Shown here: positions 1 through 8,764 of the stretch, piece after piece
Layout of the letters: each line of letters begins with the position of its first letter
Numbering within the stretch: the stretch's first letter is position 1
Source of the DNA: Flavobacterium zepuense
GTDB lineage: Bacteria > Bacteroidota > Bacteroidia > Flavobacteriales > Flavobacteriaceae
Direction of reading: 5' to 3'
Length of the DNA: 64,000 bases
Assembly: GCF_007097145.1 (NCBI RefSeq)
Contig: NZ_VJVZ01000002.1
Location: forward strand, 62,001-126,000
Translations under genes and position numbers: made by a program
Notes under the pieces: model-generated
Database searches by the model: none
What the model was told of the DNA's origin: nothing
Seen by the model: only the letters and a program-made list of their open reading frames with translations

Positions 1-111
1 TACCTGTGCAATTATCTTAGGGATAACAGTGATAAAGTACGCGAAGTAGCTGCCGCTTATGTATCTTATTTTGAAGCCGAAGTAATTAAAGATTTTGAAA
101 TTAACCGATAA
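1..111 (+). CDS. C-terminal end of an unidentified protein (partial)
   Basis: An open frame enters from the left edge and ends with TAA at 109-111, giving 36 residues that finish EVIKDFEINR. The visible tail is hydrophilic and probably helical, with no recognisable motif. The stop lies three bases before the next start codon, so it is almost certainly the preceding gene of the same operon. In related gene sets a SAM decarboxylase or PspA-like gene sits near here, but the tail is too short to decide. Function is unassigned. Confidence 0.6.
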   Translation, partial: YLCNYLRDNSDKVREVAAAYVSYFEAEVIKDFEINR

Positions 112-114
112 GCT

Positions 115-1341
115 ATGCAGATAACCTGTCCTAATTGTAAAGTTACCACCACGGCTTCGGTAGCGTTAGACATTACCCAGTTTGCCTGTCCCAACTGTAA
201 CAATCTGTATTCATACAAGGATGGCAGCATTGGCAAACTTGTAAAAACATTCAGCTACAAGCCTGCAAGCATAACACTTGTGCCGGGCCAGAAGGGCACA
301 TTGGAGGGCAAGGGATATGTAATTACCGGTGTTGTAGTAAAAAAGGTAGAGCCTCATTTTTATTGGCGTGAATATATTCTTACCGCCGCCGATGGCAAAC
401 AACGCTTTCTTAGCGAAACTAATGGCCACTGGATGGTGCTGGATGCCATAACCGACAGCTTTAAAATTCAGCACCACCCCAATACAATTGATTATAACGA
501 TAGGATATTGCATTTATACGAGTTTTCTAAAACATCTATCGCTGCGGCAAAAGGCTTTTTTGATTATGCTCTGCCGTTAGGAAAAGAAAACCTTACAGAG
601 TTTATCAATCCTCCTAATATACTTTCTATAGAAAAAGACAACGGCATAGAAAATGCGTTTTACGGTTATCATGTAGACAGGAAAACCATTCAAAAAGGGT
701 TTGGTATACCGGTTATGCCCCTTAAAACAGGCACAGGGCTGGTCGAGCCATTTTTTATAAATATCCGTAATTTAGTAATAACCCTAAGTGCTTTTAGCAT
801 ACTTATACTGGTTAGCCAACTTTTTATTTATAGCGGCAGGTATCAAAAAGAAGTACTTAACAGTTCGCTTTCGTTTTCTACATTCAACAATAAAGATTTT
901 GTAAGCCCGTCGTTTACATTAGAGGGCGGTACCGCCCCCATTACAGTAGAATTACAATCTAACGTAGATAATTCCTGGGCGGCAGTACAGGTTGGGCTTA
1001 TTAACGAAGTTACCAATGAAGAGGTATACGCCACTAAAGACATTGAATATTACCACGGCTATACTGATGGCGAAAACTGGACGGAAGGTAGTACTGCCGA
1101 CAATTTTAATATATGCGGTGTGCCTGCCGGTAAATATCACTTTGTAGTTACGCCACAAAAGCCGCCGGAGGATGCTGCTAACAACAGCGTACATATTATT
1201 GCAAAGTGGGACAAGCCGTCTATTCGTAATGCGGCGCTGCCTATAATTTTTATGCTTGCGCTATGTATTGCCATTTATTACTGGAGCGTTTCATTTGAGC
1301 GTAAACGATGGGCCGACAGTAGTTTTTCAACCTATAATTAA
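115..1341 (+). CDS. DUF4178-type membrane protein with N-terminal zinc ribbon
   Basis: 408 residues. The N-terminus carries two CPNC knuckles (Cys5/Cys8 and Cys25/Cys28), a likely zinc ribbon. Residues about 55-210 form a beta-rich region resembling DUF4178, with WREY, a conserved GHW and a GFFDYALPLGK segment. A membrane helix lies near 225-245, a soluble domain at about 250-370 and a second helix near 375-395 before a short basic tail. DUF4178 proteins commonly sit beside DUF350 and spermidine-synthase-like genes in envelope-stress gene sets, as here. The molecular role is unknown. The family call rests on context plus the overall pattern. Confidence 0.7.
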   Translation: MQITCPNCKVTTTASVALDITQFACPNCNNLYSYKDGSIGKLVKTFSYKPASITLVPGQKGTLEGKGYVITGVVVKKVEPHFYWREYILTAADGKQRFLSETNGHWMVLDAITDSFKIQHHPNTIDYNDRILHLYEFSKTSIAAAKGFFDYALPLGKENLTEFINPPNILSIEKDNGIENAFYGYHVDRKTIQKGFGIPVMPLKTGTGLVEPFFINIRNLVITLSAFSILILVSQLFIYSGRYQKEVLNSSLSFSTFNNKDFVSPSFTLEGGTAPITVELQSNVDNSWAAVQVGLINEVTNEEVYATKDIEYYHGYTDGENWTEGSTADNFNICGVPAGKYHFVVTPQKPPEDAANNSVHIIAKWDKPSIRNAALPIIFMLALCIAIYYWSVSFERKRWADSSFSTYN

Positions 1342-1346
1342 CAGCC

Positions 1347-1556
1347 ATGCAATCTAAAATTACCACATTTTTTAAGCAGAATTATATAGCCATTATTATA
1401 GGCCTGATCTTTTACTTTATTTACCTGCAGTATACTTATGCAGGCAACAGGATGTGCGGCTGCGAAACTACCGAGAAATATAACGCATCTACCAGTGCCT
1501 ATCACCGCAGCACTTACCGAAGCGGTGCTGGCGTAAACCGATTTTATCATAAATAA
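1347..1556 (+). CDS. small single-pass membrane protein, unknown function
   Basis: 69 residues starting five bases after the DUF4178 stop. One strong hydrophobic helix covers about residues 10-30. It is followed by a CGC motif and a Ser/Thr/Tyr/Arg-rich tail with several aromatic residues. No known domain is recognised. Its place between two genes of an overlapping operon, with consistent codon use, supports it as a real gene. It is probably an inner-membrane accessory of the neighbouring DUF4178/DUF350 proteins. Confidence 0.6.
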   Translation: MQSKITTFFKQNYIAIIIGLIFYFIYLQYTYAGNRMCGCETTEKYNASTSAYHRSTYRSGAGVNRFYHK

Positions 1557-1572
1557 TCAAAACCTATATACT

Positions 1573-1791
1573 ATGTTAATAGAACACTATTTTCAACTCA
1601 TCATAAGCTCAGTTATTTTCTCAATAGTGGGGCTTGCCATACTTTTTGGTGCCTATTTTATTGTAGAAAAATTAACTCCGGAAAATACCTGGAGAGAAAT
1701 TGTACATAACAAAAATGTTGCGCTTGCTATTGTTTTTGCAGCCTTTATAATTGGCATGTCCATAATTATCAGCGGGGCCATTCATGGTTAA
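1573..1791 (+). CDS. DUF350 family membrane protein
   Basis: 72 residues, the usual length for a single DUF350 unit. Two hydrophobic helices (about 8-32 and 48-70) flank a short polar loop. The second begins with the typical NVALAIVFAAFIIGMSIII pattern (DUF350 normally shows N-V-A-x-A-I-x-x-x-x-x-x-I-G). The family includes YjfL, an inner-membrane protein found with spermidine or glutathionylspermidine synthase-like genes. The stop overlaps the next start codon by eight bases, indicating translational coupling to the SpeE-like gene. Function is unknown. Confidence 0.75.
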   Translation: MLIEHYFQLIISSVIFSIVGLAILFGAYFIVEKLTPENTWREIVHNKNVALAIVFAAFIIGMSIIISGAIHG

Positions 1792-3301
1792 AAAATTTCT
1801 CAGGTTTGAGGTACTGCTCCTGCTTGCCGTATTTACCATTGCTACCTGCGGGCTTGTTTATGAGCTTGTGGCCGGCACACTTGCCAGTTACCTGTTAGGC
1901 GACTCGGTAAAGCAGTTCTCGTTTATTATAGGCGTGTACCTCTTTTCTATGGGGGTAGGCTCCTACTTTTCTAAATTTATTACCCGCAATCTGCTCAATA
2001 CCTTTATAGAGATAGAAATATTGGTGGGTGTTATAGGCGGGCTTAGTTCGGCAGTACTGTTCGTACTGTTTGAAAGCGTATATTACTTTCAGTTTATATT
2101 ATATTTACTGGTATTTATAACCGGCTGCCTTGTAGGGTTAGAGATACCCCTGCTTATGAATATTTTAAAAGACAGGGTAAAATTCCGCGACCTGGTATCT
2201 AACGTTTTTACGTTTGATTACATAGGCGCGTTACTTGCATCCATCCTGTTTCCGCTTGTGCTGGTGCCGCAACTGGGGATTATGCGAACGTCTCTGTTCT
2301 TCGGCATGATAAACATAAGCATTGCTATTATGCTGTGCTTTATCCTTAAAAATGAACTCAAAAAGCCAAAATTGCTTCGGGCGAAAGCCATATTTTCATT
2401 CTTGCTTTTAGTGGTGGTGTTTATATTTTCTGATAGTATCCTTTCCTTTTCGGAAGGTAAATTGTACGGTGAAAATATTATTTATACCCATGCCACCCCC
2501 TACCAGCGTATAGTGCTAACCCACAACAAAAGCGATTACCGCCTGTATCTTAACAACAACCTGCAATTTAGCAGCCAGGACGAATACCGCTACCACGAAG
2601 CATTGGTGCACCCGGTAATGGCATCGGCAAAAAAAATAGATAACATACTGGTTTTGGGCGGCGGCGATGGCCTTGCCGTTAGGGAGATCTTAAAATACAA
2701 TGATGTTAAACACATCACACTGGTAGATCTTGATGAAGGTATGACCAACCTTTTTAAAACCAACACTGTACTTAGCGGCTTTAATAAAGGCGCGCTAAAC
2801 AACCCTAAAGTCACCGTTATAAACAGCGATGCCTATATTTGGGCGAAAGACTGCAAACAGCAATTTGATGTAGCGATTATTGATTTCCCGGATCCGTCTA
2901 ACTACAGCCTGGGTAAATTGTACTCGCTTAATTTTTACAGGACACTGCAAAATATACTTACGCCTGAGGCTGTTGTGGTAATACAAACCACGTCGCCTTA
3001 TTTTGCACCAAAGTCGTTTTGGTGTATTAATAAGACCATACAGCAGGTGCTGCCGGTAACCGATGCATACCACGCGTATGTGCCCTCTTTTGGCGAATGG
3101 GGTTTCACCATTGCAGCTAACAGCCCAACAACCAAATTTAGTAAAGTAAGGCGTAAGGTGAGCGGCCTGCGTTTTTATGATTATGATTTTGAAAGGCTAA
3201 ACGATTTTGCTAAAGACATGAAGGCAAACGATATAGAAATTAACAGGCTGGACAACCAGGTCTTAGTACGTTATTTTGATGAAGAATGGGGAAAATTATA
3301 A
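1784..3301 (+). CDS. membrane-fused spermidine-synthase-like aminopropyltransferase
   Basis: 505 residues. About seven transmembrane helices fill residues 5-225, and a spermidine-synthase/methyltransferase fold follows from about 240. The SAM/dcSAM loop GGGDG is at 292-296, then the acidic V-D-L-D strand. The catalytic-region motif is DFPDPSNY from Asp367, with Asp at the position of the general base in SpeE (canonical D-S-x-D-P). Membrane-anchored SpeE homologues occur in envelope-stress and polyamine-modification gene sets. The true acceptor is not known and may not be putrescine. It overlaps DUF350 upstream and the FAD gene downstream. Confidence 0.8.
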   Translation: MVKKFLRFEVLLLLAVFTIATCGLVYELVAGTLASYLLGDSVKQFSFIIGVYLFSMGVGSYFSKFITRNLLNTFIEIEILVGVIGGLSSAVLFVLFESVYYFQFILYLLVFITGCLVGLEIPLLMNILKDRVKFRDLVSNVFTFDYIGALLASILFPLVLVPQLGIMRTSLFFGMINISIAIMLCFILKNELKKPKLLRAKAIFSFLLLVVVFIFSDSILSFSEGKLYGENIIYTHATPYQRIVLTHNKSDYRLYLNNNLQFSSQDEYRYHEALVHPVMASAKKIDNILVLGGGDGLAVREILKYNDVKHITLVDLDEGMTNLFKTNTVLSGFNKGALNNPKVTVINSDAYIWAKDCKQQFDVAIIDFPDPSNYSLGKLYSLNFYRTLQNILTPEAVVVIQTTSPYFAPKSFWCINKTIQQVLPVTDAYHAYVPSFGEWGFTIAANSPTTKFSKVRRKVSGLRFYDYDFERLNDFAKDMKANDIEINRLDNQVLVRYFDEEWGKL

Positions 3302-4907
3302 CGGCACGAGCCGGCGGACTTTTTTAAAAGGCATTGCTGCCTCGCTGCTGCTTGCGCCATTTTTAAAAGCCTGCCAACAAAAAGCTGCCGCCCTAATTGT
3401 AAAGCTTACAGGAACCAACCATGTTTTGGGCCACAGGCTTTGGGCGAAGAACTTCCCAAAACCCAGCCAAAACATACAGATCCCATACCTGATTATTGGT
3501 GGCGGCGTCAGTGGGCTTAGCGCTGCAAGGCTATTTAATAAAAAAGGCATTGATGATTTTTTAATCCTTGAAATGGAAAGCCATATCGGTGGCAATTCGT
3601 CAAACGGAGAGAATAAACATTCTAAATTTCCGCTTGGGGCGCACTACCTGCCGGTACCTAATTTTCATGACAAAGAACTGCTGCAATTTTTAGAAGAAGA
3701 GAAAATAATAACCGGTTACACTGCCAACGGCTTTCCTGTTTTTGATGAACAGCAACTTAGTTTTTCGCCACAGGAAAGATTATTTTATAAAAACACATGG
3801 CAGGAAGGCCTTGTGCCAAAATTTGGCAATCCGCAGGCTGTAAACGATGAATTCGACCGTTTCTTTGCGCTAATGGAAGCTTTCAGGACAGAAAAAGGCC
3901 CTGATAACAGATACTATTTTGACATACCGCTTTCTGTTGGTTCAACCGATGCGAGGCACAGGCATTTGGATACTATTAGCATGCAGCAATGGCTGGATGA
4001 GAACGATTTTACATCGCCTGAAATTGGCACCTATGTAAACTATTGCTGCCGGGATGATTTTGGCTTGGGCATTGCCTATATATCGGCATGGGCGGGCATC
4101 CATTATTTCGCCGCGCGCAAGCACAATGCCGGGGACACAAAAGATAACGTGCTTACCTGGCCGGAGGGCAACGCAAGGCTGGCGCACCACTTAAAAAAGT
4201 ACACACAAGGCAAGACCCTGCTAAATTACCTCGCTTTTGATATTGATGTATCAGATGACAATGTCATTGTCACTGCTTTTGACAGCGATAAACAGGAAAC
4301 CGTAACCATAACCGCCCAAAAGGTTATAATAGCTACGCCACAATTTGTAAACCAATATTTACTACCTAACCGCAAACCTATTGCCAAAGATTTTAACTAT
4401 GCGCCGTGGCTTTTGGCAACGTTAACGGTTAGCCACCTTCCTGATGACGAAAGCTACCCCCTTTGCTGGGATAACGTTATTTTTAACGGCAAAGGCTTGG
4501 GTTATATCTATGACCAGCACCAAAACCTGAAGCAAATTCAGGATAAAAAGGTTATTACATGGTACCATAGTTTTTCTACAGCAAATAATAAGAAAGCACG
4601 TAAAGAACTCTATTCGAAGTCTAAAGAATACTGGGAGGCGTTTGTATTATCCGACCTTAAAGCGGCACATCCCGGTATAGAGAATTTTGTAGAAGAAATA
4701 ACCATACACCGCCTGGGGCACGGTATGATAAGCCCTGTACCTGGATTTTTGTTTGGTGCTTCAAAGCACGAGGCAGCTAAAAGTATTGCCAATAAGTTGT
4801 ACTTTGCACATACCGACCTTTCGGGGATTTCTATTTTTGAAGAGGCTTTTCATCAGGGAATTAACGCCGTAAACAATCTGCTACATGATACAGCCGTGGA
4901 TACATAA
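3276..4907 (+). CDS. Tat-exported FAD-dependent oxidoreductase lipoprotein (amine-oxidase-like)
   Basis: 543 residues. The N-terminus holds a twin-arginine signal, SRRTFLKG (Arg13-Arg14), then a hydrophobic stretch ending in LKAC with Cys33 as probable lipidation site. It is thus folded with cofactor in the cytoplasm, exported and anchored. An FAD-binding Rossmann motif, GGGVSG, is at 75-80 with a downstream acidic residue in LILEMES. The family is NAD(P)-binding flavin amine oxidase/desaturase-like. Next to the SpeE-like enzyme, a polyamine-like amine is a plausible substrate (inference). The start overlaps the previous gene by 26 bases; Met2 is an alternative start. Confidence 0.8.
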   Translation: MMKNGENYNGTSRRTFLKGIAASLLLAPFLKACQQKAAALIVKLTGTNHVLGHRLWAKNFPKPSQNIQIPYLIIGGGVSGLSAARLFNKKGIDDFLILEMESHIGGNSSNGENKHSKFPLGAHYLPVPNFHDKELLQFLEEEKIITGYTANGFPVFDEQQLSFSPQERLFYKNTWQEGLVPKFGNPQAVNDEFDRFFALMEAFRTEKGPDNRYYFDIPLSVGSTDARHRHLDTISMQQWLDENDFTSPEIGTYVNYCCRDDFGLGIAYISAWAGIHYFAARKHNAGDTKDNVLTWPEGNARLAHHLKKYTQGKTLLNYLAFDIDVSDDNVIVTAFDSDKQETVTITAQKVIIATPQFVNQYLLPNRKPIAKDFNYAPWLLATLTVSHLPDDESYPLCWDNVIFNGKGLGYIYDQHQNLKQIQDKKVITWYHSFSTANNKKARKELYSKSKEYWEAFVLSDLKAAHPGIENFVEEITIHRLGHGMISPVPGFLFGASKHEAAKSIANKLYFAHTDLSGISIFEEAFHQGINAVNNLLHDTAVDT

Positions 4908-5913
4908 GGCAAAAACCGACAGCCTGTTTATTCTCTTACCGCCTTTTGTTATATTGGCAGTGGTGTTTTTGTGCCAGCCATGGCTACAGGATTTAGAGCA
5001 GCGCTACTCATTTTATACCTGGCTCTTTTTTGTAGTATTTATAGATGTTGCCCATGTGTATGCTACCCTGTTTAAAACCTATTTGGTTCCTGACGCTTTT
5101 AGAGAGAAAAAGCAACTGCTTATAGCCCTGCCCATTATCTGCTTTTTTATTGGCTTACTGTTATTCTTATTGGGCAGTAAAGTGTTTTGGGTTACGCTTG
5201 CTTATGTAGCAGTGTTTCATTTTATAAGGCAGCAATATGGCTTTATGCGGCTGTATGCCCGCTTTGAACCAAAGACTAAATTCAACATTATTACTGATAA
5301 TCTTGCCATCTATGCAGCAACGGGTTACCCCATGCTGTATTGGTTTATGAGTCCGCCGCGCCAGTTTGCATGGTTTATGCAGGACGAGTTTTTTACCTAT
5401 CAAAATGCGCATTTGCTACAGGCATTCGGTTATTTATATTACCTCATATTAGGCATTTATGTAATTAAAGTAACTTATGGCTATAGTAAGCACGGTTATT
5501 TTAATATTCCAAAAAACGCAATTGTGTTTGGTACAGCCGCTTCCTGGTATTTTGGTATCGTATATTTTAATAACGACCTTATTTTTACCATGCTCAACAT
5601 TGTAAGCCACGGCATACCCTACATGGCGCTTGTTTATCTTAAGGAAATAAAACAGGCAAAAGCTCCTGCAACTGCGGGAATTTGGCAGTACCTCAACACC
5701 CACAAAGGCATTATAATTTATGTGGGAATATTAGTAGCACTCGCCTTCTCTGAAGAATATCTTTGGGAAATATTAGTGTGGAATGAGCAGTTTAGCCTTG
5801 GCAGTATTACTACTTTTGAGGCCTGGCAGTTCCTCTTGGTGCCCTTGCTGGTAGTACCTCAGTTTACACACTATATATTGGACGGCTTTATTTGGAAAAC
5901 TAAAAAAGCATAA
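4885..5913 (+). CDS. polytopic membrane protein with histidine motifs, unknown function
   Basis: 342 residues with about eight to nine hydrophobic segments. It overlaps the end of the FAD lipoprotein gene by 23 bases and ends the operon just before a strong terminator. Histidines recur in or near membrane segments: FIDVAHVY, VFHFIRQQYG, NIVSHGIPYM and QFTHYILDGFIWK. The last motif and the scattered intramembrane histidines recall membrane metalloenzymes, but no family is confidently recognised. Context ties it to the DUF4178/SpeE-like set. Confidence 0.7.
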   Translation: MIQPWIHKAKTDSLFILLPPFVILAVVFLCQPWLQDLEQRYSFYTWLFFVVFIDVAHVYATLFKTYLVPDAFREKKQLLIALPIICFFIGLLLFLLGSKVFWVTLAYVAVFHFIRQQYGFMRLYARFEPKTKFNIITDNLAIYAATGYPMLYWFMSPPRQFAWFMQDEFFTYQNAHLLQAFGYLYYLILGIYVIKVTYGYSKHGYFNIPKNAIVFGTAASWYFGIVYFNNDLIFTMLNIVSHGIPYMALVYLKEIKQAKAPATAGIWQYLNTHKGIIIYVGILVALAFSEEYLWEILVWNEQFSLGSITTFEAWQFLLVPLLVVPQFTHYILDGFIWKTKKA

Positions 5914-5919
5914 ATAAAA

Positions 5920-5947
5920 CGCCCGGCAAATAGTAACCTGCCGGGCG
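5920..5947. terminator. bidirectional intrinsic terminator
   Basis: A perfect nine-base-pair stem (CGCCCGGCA at 5920-5928 pairing with TGCCGGGCG at 5939-5947) with a ten-base loop. It lies between the convergent ends of the operon (5913) and the barrel gene (5970). An A-rich flank precedes it on the plus strand, giving a U-tract for minus-strand transcripts. Confidence 0.8.
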
Positions 5948-5969
5948 TAAAATCTCAAATTAATTAGTC

Positions 5970-8726
5970 TTATATATTGTATTTAACGGTTAGCAATAAG
6001 TAACGTGGCTGTACCCTGTAGCGCGATGTGCGGGTAGTAAACTGATTAAAGCTGTCGTCGTTAAGCGATGTGGTATTTAAAAGGTTTGTACCCCCAACTT
6101 TAAACTCCCACTTGCTGCCAGGCTCACGGTACATCAGGTTCGCATTTAAAAAATCATACTCATTGTCGGATGTTTTTACGTCATTGTAATAGTGGCTATA
6201 GGTATAATCTGCCGTAAGGGTAAAGGCTTTCCAAAACAGGTAATCCATACGGACATAAGGGCTGTGGGTGTAAAACTTGTTGTTAGCATAATCGTTTATA
6301 GATAGCGTGTACCCTACCTCCAGGTTGGGCAAGGTTTTATAATTGGTGCTAAAGCTGGTTGTATAATTTTGTGTAACCTGCTCACTTACCTGCCTAATGG
6401 CATCGGCTATTGTTACAAAGGTATCAGTTTCGGCATTTTGGTCGAACCTAAAGTTATTGAACCTGCTCCACGAAACACTTGCATTTACAGCAGCCTTGTA
6501 GTAGCGTGCAAAACTGCGGGTATACCCCGCCGCACCTGAAATCACCTGATCGGCAAAATTGGAGTTCTCTACCGTGCTTACCTGATTAATGCCGCTAAAT
6601 GCCGAGAGGTTTTTAATGGCCTCCATACGGTGGCTGTAATTTACATTGGCAAATACCTGTGTAAAGTTAAACATGTTGTATTTAGAATAACTCAGGTTAT
6701 GGGTTTGGTACAGGGCATTCTCTAAATTCCTGTTCCCCCTAAAAAGCGAGTTATAGTTGTTTAGCAACAGCCCCTGCGCAAACTTGGCAACATCGGTAAA
6801 CTCAGTTGTCATGTTGTAAGTGTATTGCAGCCTTTCCGATTTTTTAATCTGGTATACAGCATACACATCGGGCAGTACCCTTAAAAAACTGTTATCTACT
6901 TTAGTGCCCAATTGCTCATTGTATGAGTCATAGCTGTGCAGGCTCACACCGGGGTTAACTGTAAACTTACCTGCTATAAATTTGTAATGCAGCCCAAGGA
7001 ACACATCATTAAAACTGTAGTTTACATCATTTTTTGTATTGGCATCAAGGTTATCCTGCGCGCCATCATCTAATATTTGAAAGATGGATGAATTAAACCC
7101 CTGGTACGAATAAGTATTGCCCGCAGTAAGATTAATATTGGCCTTTGGCGTAAGCATATAGTAGTAATCAAACTTAGCATCAAATTTATTGGTAGTTACA
7201 AAGCGGGTTTGATTAAGGTCATAGCGGGAAGCGTCGGCAAGGCCAAGATTTAACGATGTATCGCCTGTAACAGCATCCGGGAACGGGTTGTTTGCGAGGT
7301 TAGCATTGTAAAACGGATCTTCTTCCTGGTACAGGTGCTGCGCCTCAAAAGCAAATACATTTTTATCATCCATCGTGTAGTACAGGTTCAGGTTTTGATT
7401 GATGGAGAACGGATTCTGCTTTTTAAGCGTATAGATATCCTGGCTTTGCGAAGTTTCCGGCATTACCGATGAAAACAACGAATTATCCTCAGATTGCTTA
7501 GAGGTTTTAAAGAATGCATCATAATCAAACTGGAAATTTTTATTGGGCTTGTAACTCGAACTCAATTTTATAAGGCTGAAGTCACTGCGCTGTAATGACT
7601 TTTCATCGGTATCCTGAATGGTTTCCGGCTCACCTGTCTGTGCATTTAGTACTGTGTTGCGGCTGTGTGTTTCCAGTTCGTTACGGCTGGAGTTGATAAT
7701 AGCAAAACCGCTAAGTGACCACGCCTGTGTAGGGTTATAGCTAAAGTTTGCTGCGCCAAATTTAGTCTCAATTTCTTTTGCCCTGTTATTGCGAAGTAAA
7801 GTAAGGCCAAGGTCGTTACTACCTACATTAAAGTTGGTACCGCCCTTTTTCATCATATTCCTAAAGCCGCCCGTCATTTTAAAATAATCCTGCATGGTAA
7901 GCGGTAGCTCTCCCGTGTTATTAAAGTTGCCAATAAGGTTAATACTGTATTTAGGACTGTAATAAAACAGTTTAGGATTTACAATATAGCGTTCACCCTC
8001 CCCTATACTTGCCCCTGCCGAAACATCGCCAAACATAAAGTTCTTTTTACCTTCTTTAAGTTTGATATTCATGGCAACGTTTTCCTCATTATTTTCGAGG
8101 CCTTTAAGCTGGCCCACTTCGTTGTAATTACGGAGAACCTCAATCTTATCCAATGCATCTGCCGGGATGTTTTTAACACCCAGTTTGGTATCGCCGTCAA
8201 AAAAGTCCTTACCTTCAACCATCAACTTGGTCACGGTTTTGCCTTCTACCTTTACGTTACCATCGGTATCAACCTCCACCCCGGGCAGTTTTTTTAGGAC
8301 GTCTTCCAGCTTGCGCTCAGTGCCATTGGTAAACGAATCGGAGTTATACACAATAGTATCCCCCTTAATAGTAACCGGCATTTCGTGTACAATTTCCAGC
8401 TCCTTAAGCTCAACACCTGCTTTAAGCACCACATTTTTGGTACTGTTAACAGCACCTGTGGTTAATTCTTCCTCATAGGCTGTATACCCAATGTAACTTG
8501 CCCTGATAATGTAAGCTGTATTAGCCTTTAGCTGAAGCTGGTACCTACCGGCATCATCAGTAATAGCGTAAGAGTCCATGGCATTGGTAGTTTTGTTAAC
8601 GGCCATGATATTTGCCATTTCCAGCGCTACGCCGGTTGAGTCTTTTATAGTTCCCTCCAGCCTTACGTTTTGTGCAAAGGTGCCAATAGAGAACAGCAGG
8701 GCAAGCCCCAGTAATATTTTAGCCAT
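5970..8726 (-). CDS. outer-membrane beta-barrel protein (TonB-receptor-like, OMP_b-brl_3 type)
   Basis: 918 residues. Signal peptide to about residue 18 (IGTFAQ), then a carboxypeptidase-regulatory-like beta sandwich (about 20-105). A plug-like domain follows with the typical LEDVLKKLPGVEVDTDG and LMVEGKDFFDGD motifs, then a long barrel rich in alternating aromatic residues ending in aromatic/hydrophobic LLTVKYNI. This is the non-SusC class of Bacteroidota TonB-dependent-receptor-like barrels. It starts 38 bases after the GLPGLI gene stop, so the two are probably co-transcribed. The transported substrate is unknown. Confidence 0.85.
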   Translation of the reverse strand: MAKILLGLALLFSIGTFAQNVRLEGTIKDSTGVALEMANIMAVNKTTNAMDSYAITDDAGRYQLQLKANTAYIIRASYIGYTAYEEELTTGAVNSTKNVVLKAGVELKELEIVHEMPVTIKGDTIVYNSDSFTNGTERKLEDVLKKLPGVEVDTDGNVKVEGKTVTKLMVEGKDFFDGDTKLGVKNIPADALDKIEVLRNYNEVGQLKGLENNEENVAMNIKLKEGKKNFMFGDVSAGASIGEGERYIVNPKLFYYSPKYSINLIGNFNNTGELPLTMQDYFKMTGGFRNMMKKGGTNFNVGSNDLGLTLLRNNRAKEIETKFGAANFSYNPTQAWSLSGFAIINSSRNELETHSRNTVLNAQTGEPETIQDTDEKSLQRSDFSLIKLSSSYKPNKNFQFDYDAFFKTSKQSEDNSLFSSVMPETSQSQDIYTLKKQNPFSINQNLNLYYTMDDKNVFAFEAQHLYQEEDPFYNANLANNPFPDAVTGDTSLNLGLADASRYDLNQTRFVTTNKFDAKFDYYYMLTPKANINLTAGNTYSYQGFNSSIFQILDDGAQDNLDANTKNDVNYSFNDVFLGLHYKFIAGKFTVNPGVSLHSYDSYNEQLGTKVDNSFLRVLPDVYAVYQIKKSERLQYTYNMTTEFTDVAKFAQGLLLNNYNSLFRGNRNLENALYQTHNLSYSKYNMFNFTQVFANVNYSHRMEAIKNLSAFSGINQVSTVENSNFADQVISGAAGYTRSFARYYKAAVNASVSWSRFNNFRFDQNAETDTFVTIADAIRQVSEQVTQNYTTSFSTNYKTLPNLEVGYTLSINDYANNKFYTHSPYVRMDYLFWKAFTLTADYTYSHYYNDVKTSDNEYDFLNANLMYREPGSKWEFKVGGTNLLNTTSLNDDSFNQFTTRTSRYRVQPRYLLLTVKYNI

Positions 8727-8764
8727 TTTAGGGGATGTGTAATTGATTGTATTGATATAGTAAA

